Shown here: piece by piece, positions 37,801 through 50,563 of the stretch | Numbering within the stretch: the stretch's first letter is position 1 | Layout of the letters: each line of letters begins with the position of its first letter | Assembly: GCA_024500155.1 (NCBI GenBank) | Contig: CM044879.1 | Coordinates: forward strand, 20,413,572 to 20,477,571 | DNA from: Chenopodium formosanum | Taxonomy: Eukaryota > Streptophyta > Magnoliopsida > Caryophyllales > Amaranthaceae | Direction of reading: 5' to 3' | Length of the DNA stretch: 64,000 nt | Notes under the pieces: model-generated | What the model saw: the letters and a program-made list of their open reading frames with translations, nothing else | Told to the model about the DNA's origin: nothing | Database searches by the model: none | Position numbers and translations under genes: made by a program

Positions 37801-38565
37801 TTGGTGAATGGGATTTTAAAAAAATCAACTCCTTGAAATTAATTATATCCTTTACAACCAATCTAGCTATGTATGCATATACATTTCCACATTTGTTAGT
37901 TTTCTCGTTGAAAACTTATTTGCAATCGATGGGTCTTTCACCTTTCATGCAAATTAATCAAGTTTCAAACATGGAGTCTATTTCGGATTTTCATGGCTTT
38001 TAACCATTATTCAGAATTTGGATTTGTCGTAGCTATCTTACAAGACATTTTCCTTTACTATCTAATAGTAAATATTATGCTTGTAAGTCTTAGGTTTGTT
38101 TCTAACTTAATAGAAAATTTATAGGATTCAATCCAAGCCTTTGGTGAATTCTATACCTTTACGGGGCAATTGCATCAAACACTGAGTTTTAAGGCGCTTT
38201 TAAAGCCCTTTTATTATGTTGATCTTACTCCAACATCTTTAATGTTTTGTGAGTAATGAATTCTCTTTTAAGGCACTTGTAAAGTCCTTTTGAGTATTCT
38301 TGATCAAGCATTATCACGAAGTCCTTTAAGGTCTTCCGAAATTCTCAGTTCTAGTTTGTTGCTAAGCTCGATGGTCATCGAGTTCATTTTCCTACCACTT
38401 GTCGTTTTGGAAACTTGTTACTTTCCAGAAAGACACCACTTAGAGCAACAACCATTATGTTCTCCATTAGGATGTGGAGGTAATGCCCGTAGTCTCACTT
38501 GAATGCTTACAAAGAGACATGTATATTGTCTTTGGGTAAAAGTTCGTTGTGAAACAAACAGTTAG

Positions 38566-38670
38566 CTCCCACTTGAGCTATCTTAGTCTTTATTAAGCCA
38601 TTCAGCTCCCACTAAGCCATCTAGCTCCCACTGAGCCACTTAGCACCCACTGAGCTAGTGAACTCCCACT
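38566..38670 (-). repeat. CTCCCACT motif cluster, copy 2
   Basis: Same cluster as at 6565-6688, one unit shorter, with one unit changed to GCACCCACT. Confidence 0.8.
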
Positions 38671-40315
38671 GAGACTAAGAGCCTTAGACATATACTTGAA
38701 AAGACTTTAAGAAGTTATTTCTATCCATAACTAAATATGGCGTCCTTTCTTAGGTTCGACACGTTGTTTAGTGTAACATTAGTCATTTGTGCAAATCTTT
38801 AAGAACTTTATAGGAAGGGTTGTGAACCATCATCGTTCGAGTCATTTTCAAATGACACCGAGGTCTCCGTGAAGACACACTATGTTCTTTGTGGAGTTCT
38901 TTATGAAAAATTTCCATTCATAACTTTGAGATGGTCACGCTTGGCTCAAGCAAACATCGCTCGATCTAATCTAGACGTTTTGATATCCTGCCAAGTCGAT
39001 TATGTACTTCACTGGACTCTTGAGCTACTCAAGCCAAGTTTGTTTACATTTGATGAATACAGCCATATCCTTTCAAATTCTTTGTGAAATGTTGAAGTAA
39101 TTGAATCCTCTTTAGCATTCGGAGTCAATTATCTATACCAAGAACAATAACTCTCTACTTTGTCGGTTTCAACAAGTAAGACTTGCTTGTCTTAGAACGA
39201 TTCCAATTCGAGCAACTATCAAGAGCCTATCTAATATAGCCTTGAGTACGTTCTTGTCGACGTGACATTGCTAAAGATGTTTGGAATGCAAATCAAGCCC
39301 ATGACTTGAACTTAGTGAGTTTATCATGTTAGAGAAATGTTTGTTTATAATCAAGCATTCTTAACTCAACGCTTGGATAACCATCCCATTCAAATAAATC
39401 TCGCAACTATTGCTCATTACTTTGATGTGAGTCTTTTCGTGTGTAAACAGATCAATTGCTGATTATGGAACATAATAACCATTACTTGTTCCAGCCTTTG
39501 GCTTAAAAGGTCTTTATACAAAAACATATGACCTTACAACTGATGTAGCTCTTCTTGCTTCATTCTAAGCTTGTAAGTCAATAACTTAGCTTAACTTCAA
39601 TAGTTTGAGGTCACTATCATAGTGGAACACTCAAGCAGTATCCGATACTTGTGAAGATAACAAATTGCTAAGTAAACTACAATAACATGAACTCATGAGT
39701 TGAAATGAAATCTAATTCCTTTTCTTCGTTCCTTCTTTCCTATATTTCTTGTCATACAATATCTCATAATCTTACTTTAAGAATCATTTCTTTAAGTACC
39801 TTGACTCTTATACTTTGTTAGGCATAATCAAGCACCTAGTGCACCATAAAACAAAGTTCCATCTTTTCCATTAATTTGTACTCGAATTACTACATCAATG
39901 AGTCCTACTCAATTATGTATGATGCGAAAAGATACGTTGGTTGTCAAACATTGACAATCTTGAGTTTGCAACTCAATACCTCATGTTTTATCAAAACTAC
40001 CTAGTATTTTGAATACATGATGTCCAATTGTCCTTTCGGACTTAGTTATAAAAGTCATTTATGAGAATTGTATTTTAGAAATGCTTTTCGTGTCTTTGAG
40101 AACTATTCTCAAGGATTTCCTTTACCAATCATGGAAACAATATTATTTGATTTAGAGTATTATGAATATTAGTGCAATATATAACCATTTATCAAGAACA
40201 TAATAATTTTGAAATTTAATAGCATTCATGCAAACTTCAATCTTATTAAATGTCTTATTTACGCATAAAAATTGTTCCTATTTGGCGAAAATAAGGCGAT
40301 TCCAAGATCCGAAGA

Positions 40316-40590
40316 AACAAAGAGTGGTTAAGCATGCTTTGGCTTGTCTTAAATACTCAATCTTCTAGGGTAAGCATTGCCTTGCTAATGGCTCTAATCC
40401 ACTCTTGGTTTGACAATCGTCGCATCTAATGCATCTTTGACGATGTATCTCTTTTGCCACGGTATGTGAGGACTCCTCACTCATACCGATGAGTTAAACC
40501 AAAACCAACGTGACACCCGGTGTGCCTTATGCCCCTTAGAGAAGTGATGGCACCTCGCTTTGGCGTAGCCTACCATCACCATCGTCCGAT
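40316..40590 (-). other. Hairpin-rich conserved module, copy 2
   Basis: Equivalent to 8325-8600. The ACTCAT/ATGAGT and GTGATGG/CCATCAC stems are intact. One C is missing from the GCACAC arm (TGACACCCGGTG), which shortens that stem. Confidence 0.5.
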
Positions 40591-41439
40591 TAGTAAGTGT
40601 TGTTTTGGAAAGGCAAGTTTGACTCAATATTATTAGGGACCTAAGATTTCTATGTTGGTTGATTTAAGTGAACTTAACTAATCATCGCAACATCAAGAAA
40701 ACCTAAACATGCATCTAACTAATAATTCAGACATATATATATAAGCATAAAATATAAAGCGAATTTATAGATGCATATTGGCAACTAGCATGACCCCTTG
40801 AAATCTTCATATCTTCAAAAGGTCTTCATTTGCAATTCAAGGCTTTGTCTTCCAAGATACGCCGTCTTCAAGACTTAACCAAACTATGCAAAAACTAGTG
40901 TCTACAACTAGGAATAATCTAAATATTAAAGTACAAAAATACTTTACGGTGCGTAGACCGTATTTAGATTTACAAAAATACATAACGGCACGTAGTCCGT
41001 ATTTTCTATCCTAGACGGGTCCCACTAGTTGCCATTTTATAAAACCTGTGAGAGAGAATATATATATTCTATTCATCCATTCACTATTTTTGAATGGCCC
41101 ATGCAATTTAAAAAATTAAAAACAAGTAAACTGCATTAATACAACGCGCGCACTAGTAACTAATCTAGGTGGTTAATCCGATTAACACACCTAATTAAAA
41201 CTAGTCAAAGTTATTTAACCGATTATATAATTTACGTCATTAATAATTGAAGCTCCCACTAAATTCCGCATTTCCTTAATTAATCTAATTAATTAAGTCG
41301 GTAGCACCCAAACTTGTCAAAATGAAATTTTGCCAATGCTGCTCAAAACCGAGGCCTAGCCTCCCAAAATTTTAATAAAAATTAAACAAAATTAATTAAA
41401 ATAAATAAAACGGCAAAATAATTAACATTAAGCCTACTA

Positions 41440-41690
41440 CGGCTAGTCACCTCACCGCACCAAACATACGCACACGCCAAAACCACGAACACACGGCCCA
41501 CGGCACACGACCGCGAGCTGCTGCCACGGCACAGCCGCGCGTGGCTGCTACTGCTGCCGCGCGTGTGCTGCTGCTTTGCGTGGCTGCTGCCGTGCGTGTG
41601 GCCCACAAGCGAGGCGGCGCAAGCACCTTGGCAGCCACAGCAGCCCGGCTCGCCATGGTGGTGCATTGCCTCGTTTTGCGTGCCACAACT
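41440..41690 (-). other. GC-rich island in the retroelement leader, copy 2
   Basis: Same island as in copy 1, with the extra segment GGCTAGTCACCTCACCGCAC and following bases that copy 1 lacks. Confidence 0.6.
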
Positions 41691-42656
41691 TTGGGATTTG
41701 TACCCTTTTTCGCGAGAAAAAAAGAATTAATTCTAAATTAATTTTAGAGCTAATTTAGTGAGCAAAATAAATTTTCAACAAGTCTAACGTAATAAAATTT
41801 TCAAAGTGCAATAACCAAAATAATTCTAAGAACCATCTTTAATTAAATTGGTTTAGCTTGGTGCAAAATAAAATTGAGGCAATTTCTCACTTTCAATTTA
41901 ATCAATTTAAATTAAATTTGAGAATTTGACAAAGTAAAGGGAAGTTGGAAAAATATGAACTTTAATGTTCAAATGAAAATTCCAACATCTAAATTTTGTG
42001 AACCCTTGAAAATTATATCTTCCAACATGAAGATAACAAAATTTCTATCACAAAAATCAAAACTTTATGTTTCCAATCAACTCAAAATGAAACAACAAAG
42101 TTCAACACAAAATAACATGGAATTTAGTGGTTTTTAAAGTTTCAATCACTTATCACAAAGAAAGATTGAATCTTTAACACTTAGGAAGCCTCAAAAATAA
42201 AATTTTCACACTAAAAAGCAATTAGTTTGCAATTATGTGAAAATAAATCAACCTTTAAGCATCAAATACTACCAAGTATGTGTGCTTTAAGGGGACATAA
42301 AAATGCAGAAAATAATGCAAATAATCAACCATATAATCAACAATTTATGCCATTAATTTCAAGGTTAGAAAAGACTTAAAATTTTTCGTCAAAAACGAAA
42401 AACCCCTCGAAAAAGGCATTTATGGTCAGAATTTGGCTAAAATCACAGCCCCCAAGGGATAGAATCCTTTCCAGAACACGTTTTTCGCCTAGAATTCACT
42501 AGTCTTGGGCGAAAATCTGGGTTCTGGGCCAAAATTAACATTAAAAACGGGATTAAATAAATAAAACCGAGCTACTAATTTAATTAGGAACCTAAACCAG
42601 AAAATTAAGCCAAAAATAAACCTTGAAAAACAAGATTATAAAAATAAACGAGCGGG

Positions 42657-42668
42657 GCTCCGATACCG
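42657..42668 (-). promoter_or_regulatory. Primer-binding-site-like motif, copy 2
   Basis: Same 12 bases as at 10634-10645, one base from the terminus ..CGAACA on the minus strand. Confidence 0.65.
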
Positions 42669-42830
42669 CTGTTCGGGTTTGGTGAGTCCGACTCATCGCG
42701 GAAACAACCCTACCCGAGGAACCTCTCACAATAATTAAAATCATAAAGCATAAAAAAATAATCACAAAGAAAAGATAACGAATCTTACCCTCGAAACGAG
42801 CTTCGCCCAAAACCCGGGGCTCTTACTTGA

Positions 42831-45800
42831 GTGGAACCATATATGAACCATATATGTTGCCATAAATGTCTGTGGTAGGCTTGAGGTTACGATATCAGTG
42901 CAAGTTTGGACTGGGTAAATTGACTATTTAAAGGCATATTGGACGGTTCCACCCACTCAATTGGACATCCGGAAGGTATTAGGAACCATTGTAAACATCT
43001 CGGCAATTGTTATTTCAAAATTGAAGGCTATAATCCACGCTTTTTGACGAATTTTGAGGTTACGGGGCCCTGTGGCGAAAAGTCTTGAGACCCTAGGGGA
43101 TACATCTTATGGTCATATAATGACTTTTGGAACCATATATGACCCTTATATGTTGCCATAAATGTCCGTGGTAGGCTTGAGGTTACAATATCGGTGCAAG
43201 TTTGGAACTGGTAAATTGACTGTATAAGGCATATTGAACGGTTCCACCCAATCAATTGGACTCCCGGAGGGTATTAGGAACCATGGTAAACATCTCGGCA
43301 ATTTTTATTTCCGGGCGAAAAAAGGTAAAAAAATTCCAAAATTGAAGGCTATAATCCACGATTTTTGAGGAATTTAGAGGTTACGGGGCCCGGTGGCAAA
43401 AAGTCTTGAGACCCTAGGGGATACATCTCAAGATCATACAATGACGTTTGGAACCACATATGACCCTTATATGTTGCCGTAAATGTCCGTAGTAGGCTTG
43501 AGGTCACGATATCGGTGCAAGTTTAGAACGGGTAAATTGACTATTTAAAGGCATATTGGATGGTTTAACCCACTCAATTGGACTCCCGCAGGTTATTGGA
43601 GACCATGGTAAACATCTCGGCAATTTTTATTTCCGGGCTTAAAAAGGTCAAAAAATTCCAAAATCGAAGGCTACAATCCACGGTTTTTGAGGAATTTTGA
43701 GGTTACAGGCCCGGTGGCGAAAAGTCTTGAGACCCTAGAGGTACATCTTAGGGTCATACAATAATGACGTTTGGAACCATATATGACCCTTATATGTTGC
43801 AATAAATGACCGTAGTATGTTTGAGGTCACGATATTGGTGCAAGTTTGGAACGGGTAAATTGACTGTTTAAAGGCATATTCGATGGTTCCACCCACACAA
43901 TTGGACTCCCGGAGGTTATTAGGAACCATGGTAAACATCTCGGCAATTTTTATTTCCGGGCGAAAAATGGTCAAAAAATTCCAAAATTGAAGGCTATAAT
44001 CCTTGTTTTTTGAGGAATTTTGAGGTTACGGGGCCCGGTGTCGAAAAGTCTTGAGACCCTAGGGGATACATCTTAGGGTCATATAATGACGTTTGGAACC
44101 ATATATGACCCTTATATGTTGCCATAAATGTCCGTGGTAGGCTTAAGGTCACGATATCGGTGCAAGTTTGGAACGGGTAAATTGACTTATTAAAGGCATA
44201 TTGGATGGTTCCACCCACTCAATTGGACTCCCAGAGGGTATTAGGAACCATGGTAAACATCTCGTCAATTTTTATATCCGGGTGAAAAAAGCTCAAAAAA
44301 TTCCAAAATTGAAGGCTATAATCCACGTTTTTTGAGGAAATTTGAGGTTACGGGGCCCGGTGGCGAAAAGTCTTGAGACCTTAGGGGATACATCTTAGGG
44401 TCATATAATGACTATTGGAACCATATATGACCCTTATATGTTGCCAAAAATGTCCGTGGTAGGCTTGAGGTCAAGATATCGGTGCAAGTTTGGAACGGGT
44501 AAATTGACTGTTTTAAGGCATATTGGATGGTTCCACCCACTCAATTGGACTCTCGAAGGGTATTTAGAACCATGGTAAACATCTCGGCAATTTTTATTTA
44601 CGGGCGAAAAAAGGTCTATTAATTCTAAAATTGAAGGCTATAATCCACGCTTTTTGAGGAATTTTGAGGTTACGGGGCTTGGTGGCGAAAAGTCTTGAGA
44701 CCCTGGAAGATACATCTTAGGGTCATATAATGACGTTTGGAACCATATATGACCCTTATACGTTGCCATAAATGTCCGTGGTAGGCTTGAGGTCACGATA
44801 TCGGTGCAAGTTTGGAACGGGTAAATTGACTGTTTAAAGGCATATTAGATGGTTCCACCCACTCAAATGACTCCCGGAGGGTATTAGTAACCATGGTAAA
44901 CATATCGGCAATTTTTATTTCCGGAGAAAAAAGGGCAAAAAGTTCCAAAATTGAAGGCTACAATCCACGCTTTTTGAGGAATTTTGAGGTTACGGGGCCC
45001 TGTGGCGAAAAGTCTTGAGACCCTAGGGGATACATCTTAGGGTCATGAAATGACGTTTGGAACCATATATGACCCTTATTTGTTGCCATAAACGTTCGTG
45101 GTAGGCTTGAGGTCACGATATCGGTGTATGTTTGGAACGGGTAAATTGACTGTTTAAAGGCATATTGGATGGTTCCACCCACTCAATTGGACTCCCGGAG
45201 GGTATTAGTAACCATGGTAAACATCTCGGCAATTTTTATTACCAGGCGAAAAAAGGTCAAAAAATTCCAAAATTGAAGACGTAATCCACGCTTTTTGAGG
45301 AATTTTAAGGTTACGGACCCCGGTGGCTAAAAGTCTTGAGACCCTAAGGGATACATCTTAGGGTCATATAATGACGTTTGGAACCATATATGACCATTTT
45401 ATGTTGCCATAAATGTCCGAGGTTGGCTTGAGGTCAAGTTATCGGTGCAAGTTTGGAACGAGTAAATTTACTGTTTAAAGGGATATTGGATGGTTCCACC
45501 CACTCAATTGGACTCTCGAAGGGTATTTAGAACCATGGTAAACATCTCGGCAATTTTTATTTACGGGCGAAAAAAGGTCTAATAATTCTAAAATTGAAGG
45601 CTATAATCCACGCTTTTTGAGGAATTTTGAGGTTACGGGGCTAAGTGGCGAAAAGTCTTGAGACCCTGGAAGATACATCTTAGGGTCATATAATGACTAT
45701 TGGAACCATATATGACCCTTATATATTGCCATAAATATCCGTGGTAGGCTTGAGGTCACGATATCGGTGCAAGTTTGGAATGGGTAAATTGACTGTTTTA

Positions 45801-47308
45801 AGGAATATTGGATGGTTCCACACACCCAATTGAACTCTCGGAGGGTATTTACAACCATTGTAAACATCTCGGCAATTTTTATTTCCGGGCGAAAAAAGGT
45901 CAAAAAATTCCAAAATTGAAGGCTATAATCCACGCTTTTTGAGGAATTTTGAGGTTACGGGCCTAGTGGCGAAAAGTCTTGAGACCCTGGAAGATACATG
46001 TTAGGGTCATATAATGACGTTTGGAACCATATATGACCCTTATACGTTGCCATAAATGTCAGTGGTAGGCGTGAGGTCACGATATCGGTGCAAGTTTGGA
46101 ACAGGTAAATTAACTGTTTAAAGGCATATTGGATGGTTCCACCCACTCAATTGACTCCCGGAGTATATTAGGAACCATGGTAAACATCTCGGCAATTTTT
46201 ATTTCCGGGCGGAAAAGGTCAAAAAATTCCAAAATTGAAGGTAATAATCAACGCTTTTTGAGGAATTTCGAGGTTACGGGGCCTGGTGGCGAAAAGTCTT
46301 GAGACCCTAGGGGATACATCTTAGGGTCATATAATGACGTTTGGAACCATATATGACCCTTATATGTTGCCATATATGTCCGTGGTAGGCATGAGGTCAC
46401 GATATCGGTGTAAGTTTGGAACGGGTGAATTGACTGTTTAAAGGCATATTGGATGGTTCCACCCACTCAATTGGACTCCTGTAGGTTATTAGAAACCATG
46501 TTAAACATCTCGGTAATTTTTATTTCCGGGCGAAAAAAGGTCAAAAAATTCCAAAATTGAATTCTATAATCCATGCTTTTTGAGGAATTTCGAGGTTACG
46601 GGGCCATGTGGCGAAAAGTCTTGAGACCCTAGGGGATACATATTAGGTTCATATAATGACGTTTGGAACCATATATGACCCTTATATGTTGCCATAAATG
46701 TCCGTGGTAGACTTGAGGTCACGATATCGGTGGAAGTTTGGAACGGGTAAATTGACTGTTTAAAGGCATATTGGATGGTTCCACCCACTCAATTCAACTC
46801 CTAGAGGGTATTAGGAACCATGGTAAACATCTCGGCAATTTTTATTTCCGGGCGAAAAAAGGTCATAAGATTCCAAAATTAAATGCTATAATCCACGCTT
46901 TTTGAGGAATTTTGAGGTTAAAGGAACCGGCGGCGAAAAGTCTTGAGACCCTAGGGGATATATCTTAGGGTCATAAAATGACGTTTGGAACCATATATGA
47001 CCCTTATATGTTACCATAAATGTCTGTGGTAGGCTTGATGTCACGATATCGGTGGAAGTTTGGAATGGGTAAATTTGCTGTTTAAAGGCATATTGGATGG
47101 TTCCACCCACTCTATTGGACTCCCGGAGGTTATTAGGATCCATGGTAAACATCTCGGCAATTTTTATTTCCGGGCGAAAAAAGGTCAAAAAATTCCAAAA
47201 TTGAAGGCTATAATCCACGCTTTTTGAGGAATTTTGAGGTTACAGGGCCTGGTGGCGAAAAGTCTTGAGACCCTAGGGGATACATCTTAGGGTCTTATAA
47301 TGACGTTT
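42831..47308. repeat. Satellite array 2, ~321-bp unit, about 14 units
   Basis: Same satellite and same orientation as array 1, with the same entry point (TCTTACTTGA|GTGGAACCAT) and the same first-unit variant (GACATCCGGAAGGTATTAGG). I counted 14 copies of the GGTTCCACC landmark. Early units match those after 10791 variant by variant (for example CGGGCTTAAAAAGGTC at about 11623 and 43637), so the array was duplicated along with the element. One unit near 43015 lost about 40 bp. Confidence 0.95.
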
Positions 47309-47356
47309 TGTGTTAGTGTTTGGTGAGTCTTTCCGGACAAGTGAGCATTCCTTTCA
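47309..47356 (-). mobile_element. LTR start (U3-like flank) of LTR-like block 2
   Basis: It contains TGTTAGTGTTTGGTGAGTC (47311-47329), which closely repeats the other LTR terminus at 42670, then TTTCCGGACAAGTGAGCATT and CCTTTCA. GGACAAGTG (47335-47343) forms a hairpin with CACTTGTCC (47363-47371) across the proposed LTR boundary. Confidence 0.5.
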
Positions 47357-47367
47357 ATCTCCCACTT
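47357..47367 (-). promoter_or_regulatory. Polypurine-tract-like motif of interior copy 3
   Basis: On the minus strand this reads AAGTGGGAGAT, directly followed by TGAAAGG, the proposed LTR start. AAGTGGGAGAT next to TG is the common copia-type arrangement for plus-strand DNA priming. Assignment is by pattern only. Confidence 0.6.
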
Positions 47368-50300
47368 GTCCTTCCGGACAAGTGTGCATTTAGTGTATAG
47401 TCCTTATCCTATGTCTCTTCATGTGTCTTCATGAACTACAGAGTAAGATTACTAGTCATTTCTGTTACGTCCAGAAGTGTTTCTCTAAATTCGAGTTTGA
47501 CTGTCAATAAGCAGATGATTTCTATAATCCATCTGAGCATGGCCATGCATTTTTTACAGTCTCGCTCTTCGAGAGGCCTTGTAAACAACAAGACATGTTC
47601 CCTATTGTTAGTAGGGGGACATTTCCAGTCTTGTAATGTAGCTTCTCTTACTAAGAGGACTCACCCGCCTGATATCTATCTTTATAATCCCCAATTACGG
47701 TAAACGTTTGGCGGATACCAAAGCGGACCAGTACTCAAACAAGAGATCTCCCACTACTCATGGTCAAAGGAAAAGTGTTCCGATAGTAATAATGAGAAAA
47801 TACTTATGACGATTTTTAAATCTCTTAAAGTATCTTCATAGGTCGATCCAGTATGGTTCTAAACCAATACCTGTGCAAATGATTTGTATCCTCATAGCAC
47901 AAGAAACGGTGCTACAAATCATACTACACACTAATCTCTGATGGTCATCAATCGTCCACAAAACATGACCTTGATTAGGGATAATTTTTGATTAAAATAT
48001 TCAATGTTCACTTAATAGGTGTTTCTTTATCCAAGCCATTGACGTGATACCCTATTTAGAATATTTGTTAAAATCGAATGGACTCATTATTTAATTCTAA
48101 ACCATAATTAAATAGTTTTGTGGAATATTTAGAAATATTTTATTCCACTATGAAACTTCACAATGTTTCATCTTATGATAAATGGTTTTTCCCAAATATT
48201 TTAAGAGTAGTACTCTTCATAAAACATTCATAGAAATCACACTCATATTTGATATGCTTGATTTCTTTCATGCAATTATGAATGTTGTCATTCACTTATT
48301 GCATAGGTCTAGTTATACTTACTTTGCAAACCTTAGCATCTTCATTATCCACCATTTCCATAATAAGATGATAAAATTTTAAGAGTGTTAATGGATTACA
48401 TGTGATTCAGGATTTATTGTCTAAGCAATGGCTCCCACTCGTTTTCATGATTTGAGACCTTCTACTTGACAACCTACAATCATCAACGTTCAACAACGAA
48501 CCTTTCCATTTAACATCTTTCCTTATTATTGCCTTTAAGGCAACAATATTCTCGACATATATTTTTGTAGACTCCCTAATGATGCCTTGCATGGGTTTCA
48601 CTCCAAGCAACTTACAACGATTTGGGATACCCTAATCACTTGTGAGCATGGAAATTTTCCTTCAATTCCCACACATTATACATGGATGCACATCCATGTT
48701 ACCATTCTCAAGCCACGACACTTCTTGCCTCGTGCTTATAAGTGGCTTCCTTGCTAAGGATCTAATCCTTGTTAAGGTTTGTGCTTGCAACATCAAAACT
48801 CAAATTATATTTGTTTTCATGCGTCAAGAACTTCATCCTACTACTTATCTAAGTTCTATGGATGTTCTTGACTATAATCTAATGATATAATACTTAGATT
48901 AACATCGATTGGTATTATATACGTACTTCACATGCTCTAAGCAAGTAAGTCGTCTGACGATTCCATATCATAGCTTTACATGATGGATTTAATTCTAGAA
49001 TGATTCTCAATTTTATTCCATCCATGTGACATTTAGCTCATACAGTTACACTGAGTCTTGCCAAATTGTTCGCTATATGATGTGGTTGAAAGTCTCCTAC
49101 CAGAGTCTTTTTCGTTTAACTTAGTACTTAGCCTAGCTTATACATAGGTCAAACATTTACTTAGCTTCATACATATGGGTCGAAAACCTTTCAAAGTCCT
49201 TCAAGTTTAACATGGTAATTTCCTTTACCCATTTAAACATTTTAATTAAGTCGATACCATAGACTAATTCCCAACATGTACTAAGTACCGTCTTTAGCTC
49301 GGTCCATTGTCGAAAATACTTTCAAATCTAAGCATTTAGCATTTGATAGTTGTTTCACAATAGAGTTCGTAAACATCTTGTTGGACCATTACTTTTGCTC
49401 CCTCTAAACTTCTTGTTCATCAGGATTTCTATGTTTCTCCATAAGTCAATCCTCTTTATTAAATTTATGAGAAAACACGTTCCAATTCCTTCATGCAATG
49501 CTTCCTTTAATCCCATGACGGATTCCATGTGCTTGCTTTCAAATCTAGCATTATTTAGATTTTCAAAACCCTTAAACTATTCCATAGTGACTTCCAAAAT
49601 TCTATTTTGGGAAGGCGGTTTTGGTATCTATTTTGCCATATTTCATTTGTGCAATTTTGCTAGATCAATCACGAAAAGACTTGAGCATTCCGATTGGTGA
49701 ATGGGATTTTAAAAAAATCAACTCCTTGAAATTAATTATATCCTTTACAACCAATCTAGCTATGTATGCATATACATTTCCACATTTGTTAGTTTTCTCG
49801 TTGAAAACTTATTTGCAATCGATGGGTCTTTCACCTTTCATGCAAATTAATCAAGTTTCAAACATGGAGTCTATTTCGGATTTTCATGGCTTTTAACCAT
49901 TATTCAGAATTTGGATTTGTCGTAGCTATCTTACAAGACATTTTCCTTTACTATCTAATAGTAAATAGTATGCTTGTAAGTCTTAAGTTTGTTTCTAACT
50001 TAATAGAAAATTTATAGGATTCAATCCAAGCCTTTGGTGAATTCTATACCTTTACGGGGCAATTGCATCAAACACTGAGTTTTAAGGCGCTTTTAAAGCC
50101 CTTTTATTATGTTGATCTTACTCCAACATCTTTAATGTTTTGTGAGTAATGAATTCTCTTTTAAGGCACTTGTAAAGTCCTTTTGAGTATTCTTGATCAA
50201 GCATTATCACGAAGTCCTTTAAGGTCTTCCGAAATTCTCAATTCTAGTTTGTTGCTAAGCTCGATGGTCATCGAGTTCATTTTCCTCCCACTTGTCGTTT

Positions 50301-50458
50301 TGGAAACTTGTTACTTTCCAGAAAGACACCACTTAGAGCAACAACCATTATGTTCTCCATTAGGATGTGGAGGTAATGCCCGTAGTCTCACTTGAATGCT
50401 TACAAAGAGACATGTATATTGTCTTTGGGTAACAGTTCGTTGTGAAACAAATAGTTAG

Positions 50459-50563
50459 CTCCCACTTGAGCTATCTTAGTCTTTATTAAGCCATTCAGCT
50501 CCCACTGAGCCATCTAGCTCCCACTGAGCCACTTAGCACCCACTGAGCTAGTGAACTCCCACT
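50459..50563 (-). repeat. CTCCCACT motif cluster, copy 3
   Basis: Same cluster as copy 2, including the GCACCCACT variant, which supports a recent common origin of copies 2 and 3. Confidence 0.8.

Larger units (their letters stand above)
35813..42669 (-). mobile_element. Retroelement interior copy 2, truncated at its 3' side
   Basis: From GTTTGGCGGATACC at 35813 (equal to 47706 in copy 3) to the primer site, this copy is collinear with copy 3 at a constant offset of 11893-11894 bp. The sense strand is minus. It lacks the purine tract, the LTR start and 349 bp of interior that copy 3 has at 47357-47705; the satellite instead abuts at about 35809. No protein-coding domains are recognised. Short plus-strand open frames at 36289-36489, 36749-36997, 37457-37807, 37728-38003 and 38290-38502 are repeated in copy 3 but have no family features. 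The CACTA target site near 37807-37809 is empty. Confidence 0.8.
42670..47356 (-). mobile_element. Complete LTR-like block 2 (4687 bp) with satellite inside
   Basis: On plus it begins TGTTCGGG, one base from the copy 2 primer site, and ends CCTTTCA directly against ATCTCCCACTT, the complement of a copia-type purine tract. That gives TG..CA ends and the expected neighbours on both sides. Within it are a U5-like flank (42670-42830), about 14 satellite units (42831-47308) and a short U3-start flank (47309-47356). The block is shared by interiors 2 and 3, as expected when unequal recombination makes an LTR-interior-LTR-interior chain. No target duplication can be tested because both ends join element sequence. 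The alternative is that the satellite merely inserted between two LTR fragments. Confidence 0.55.
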
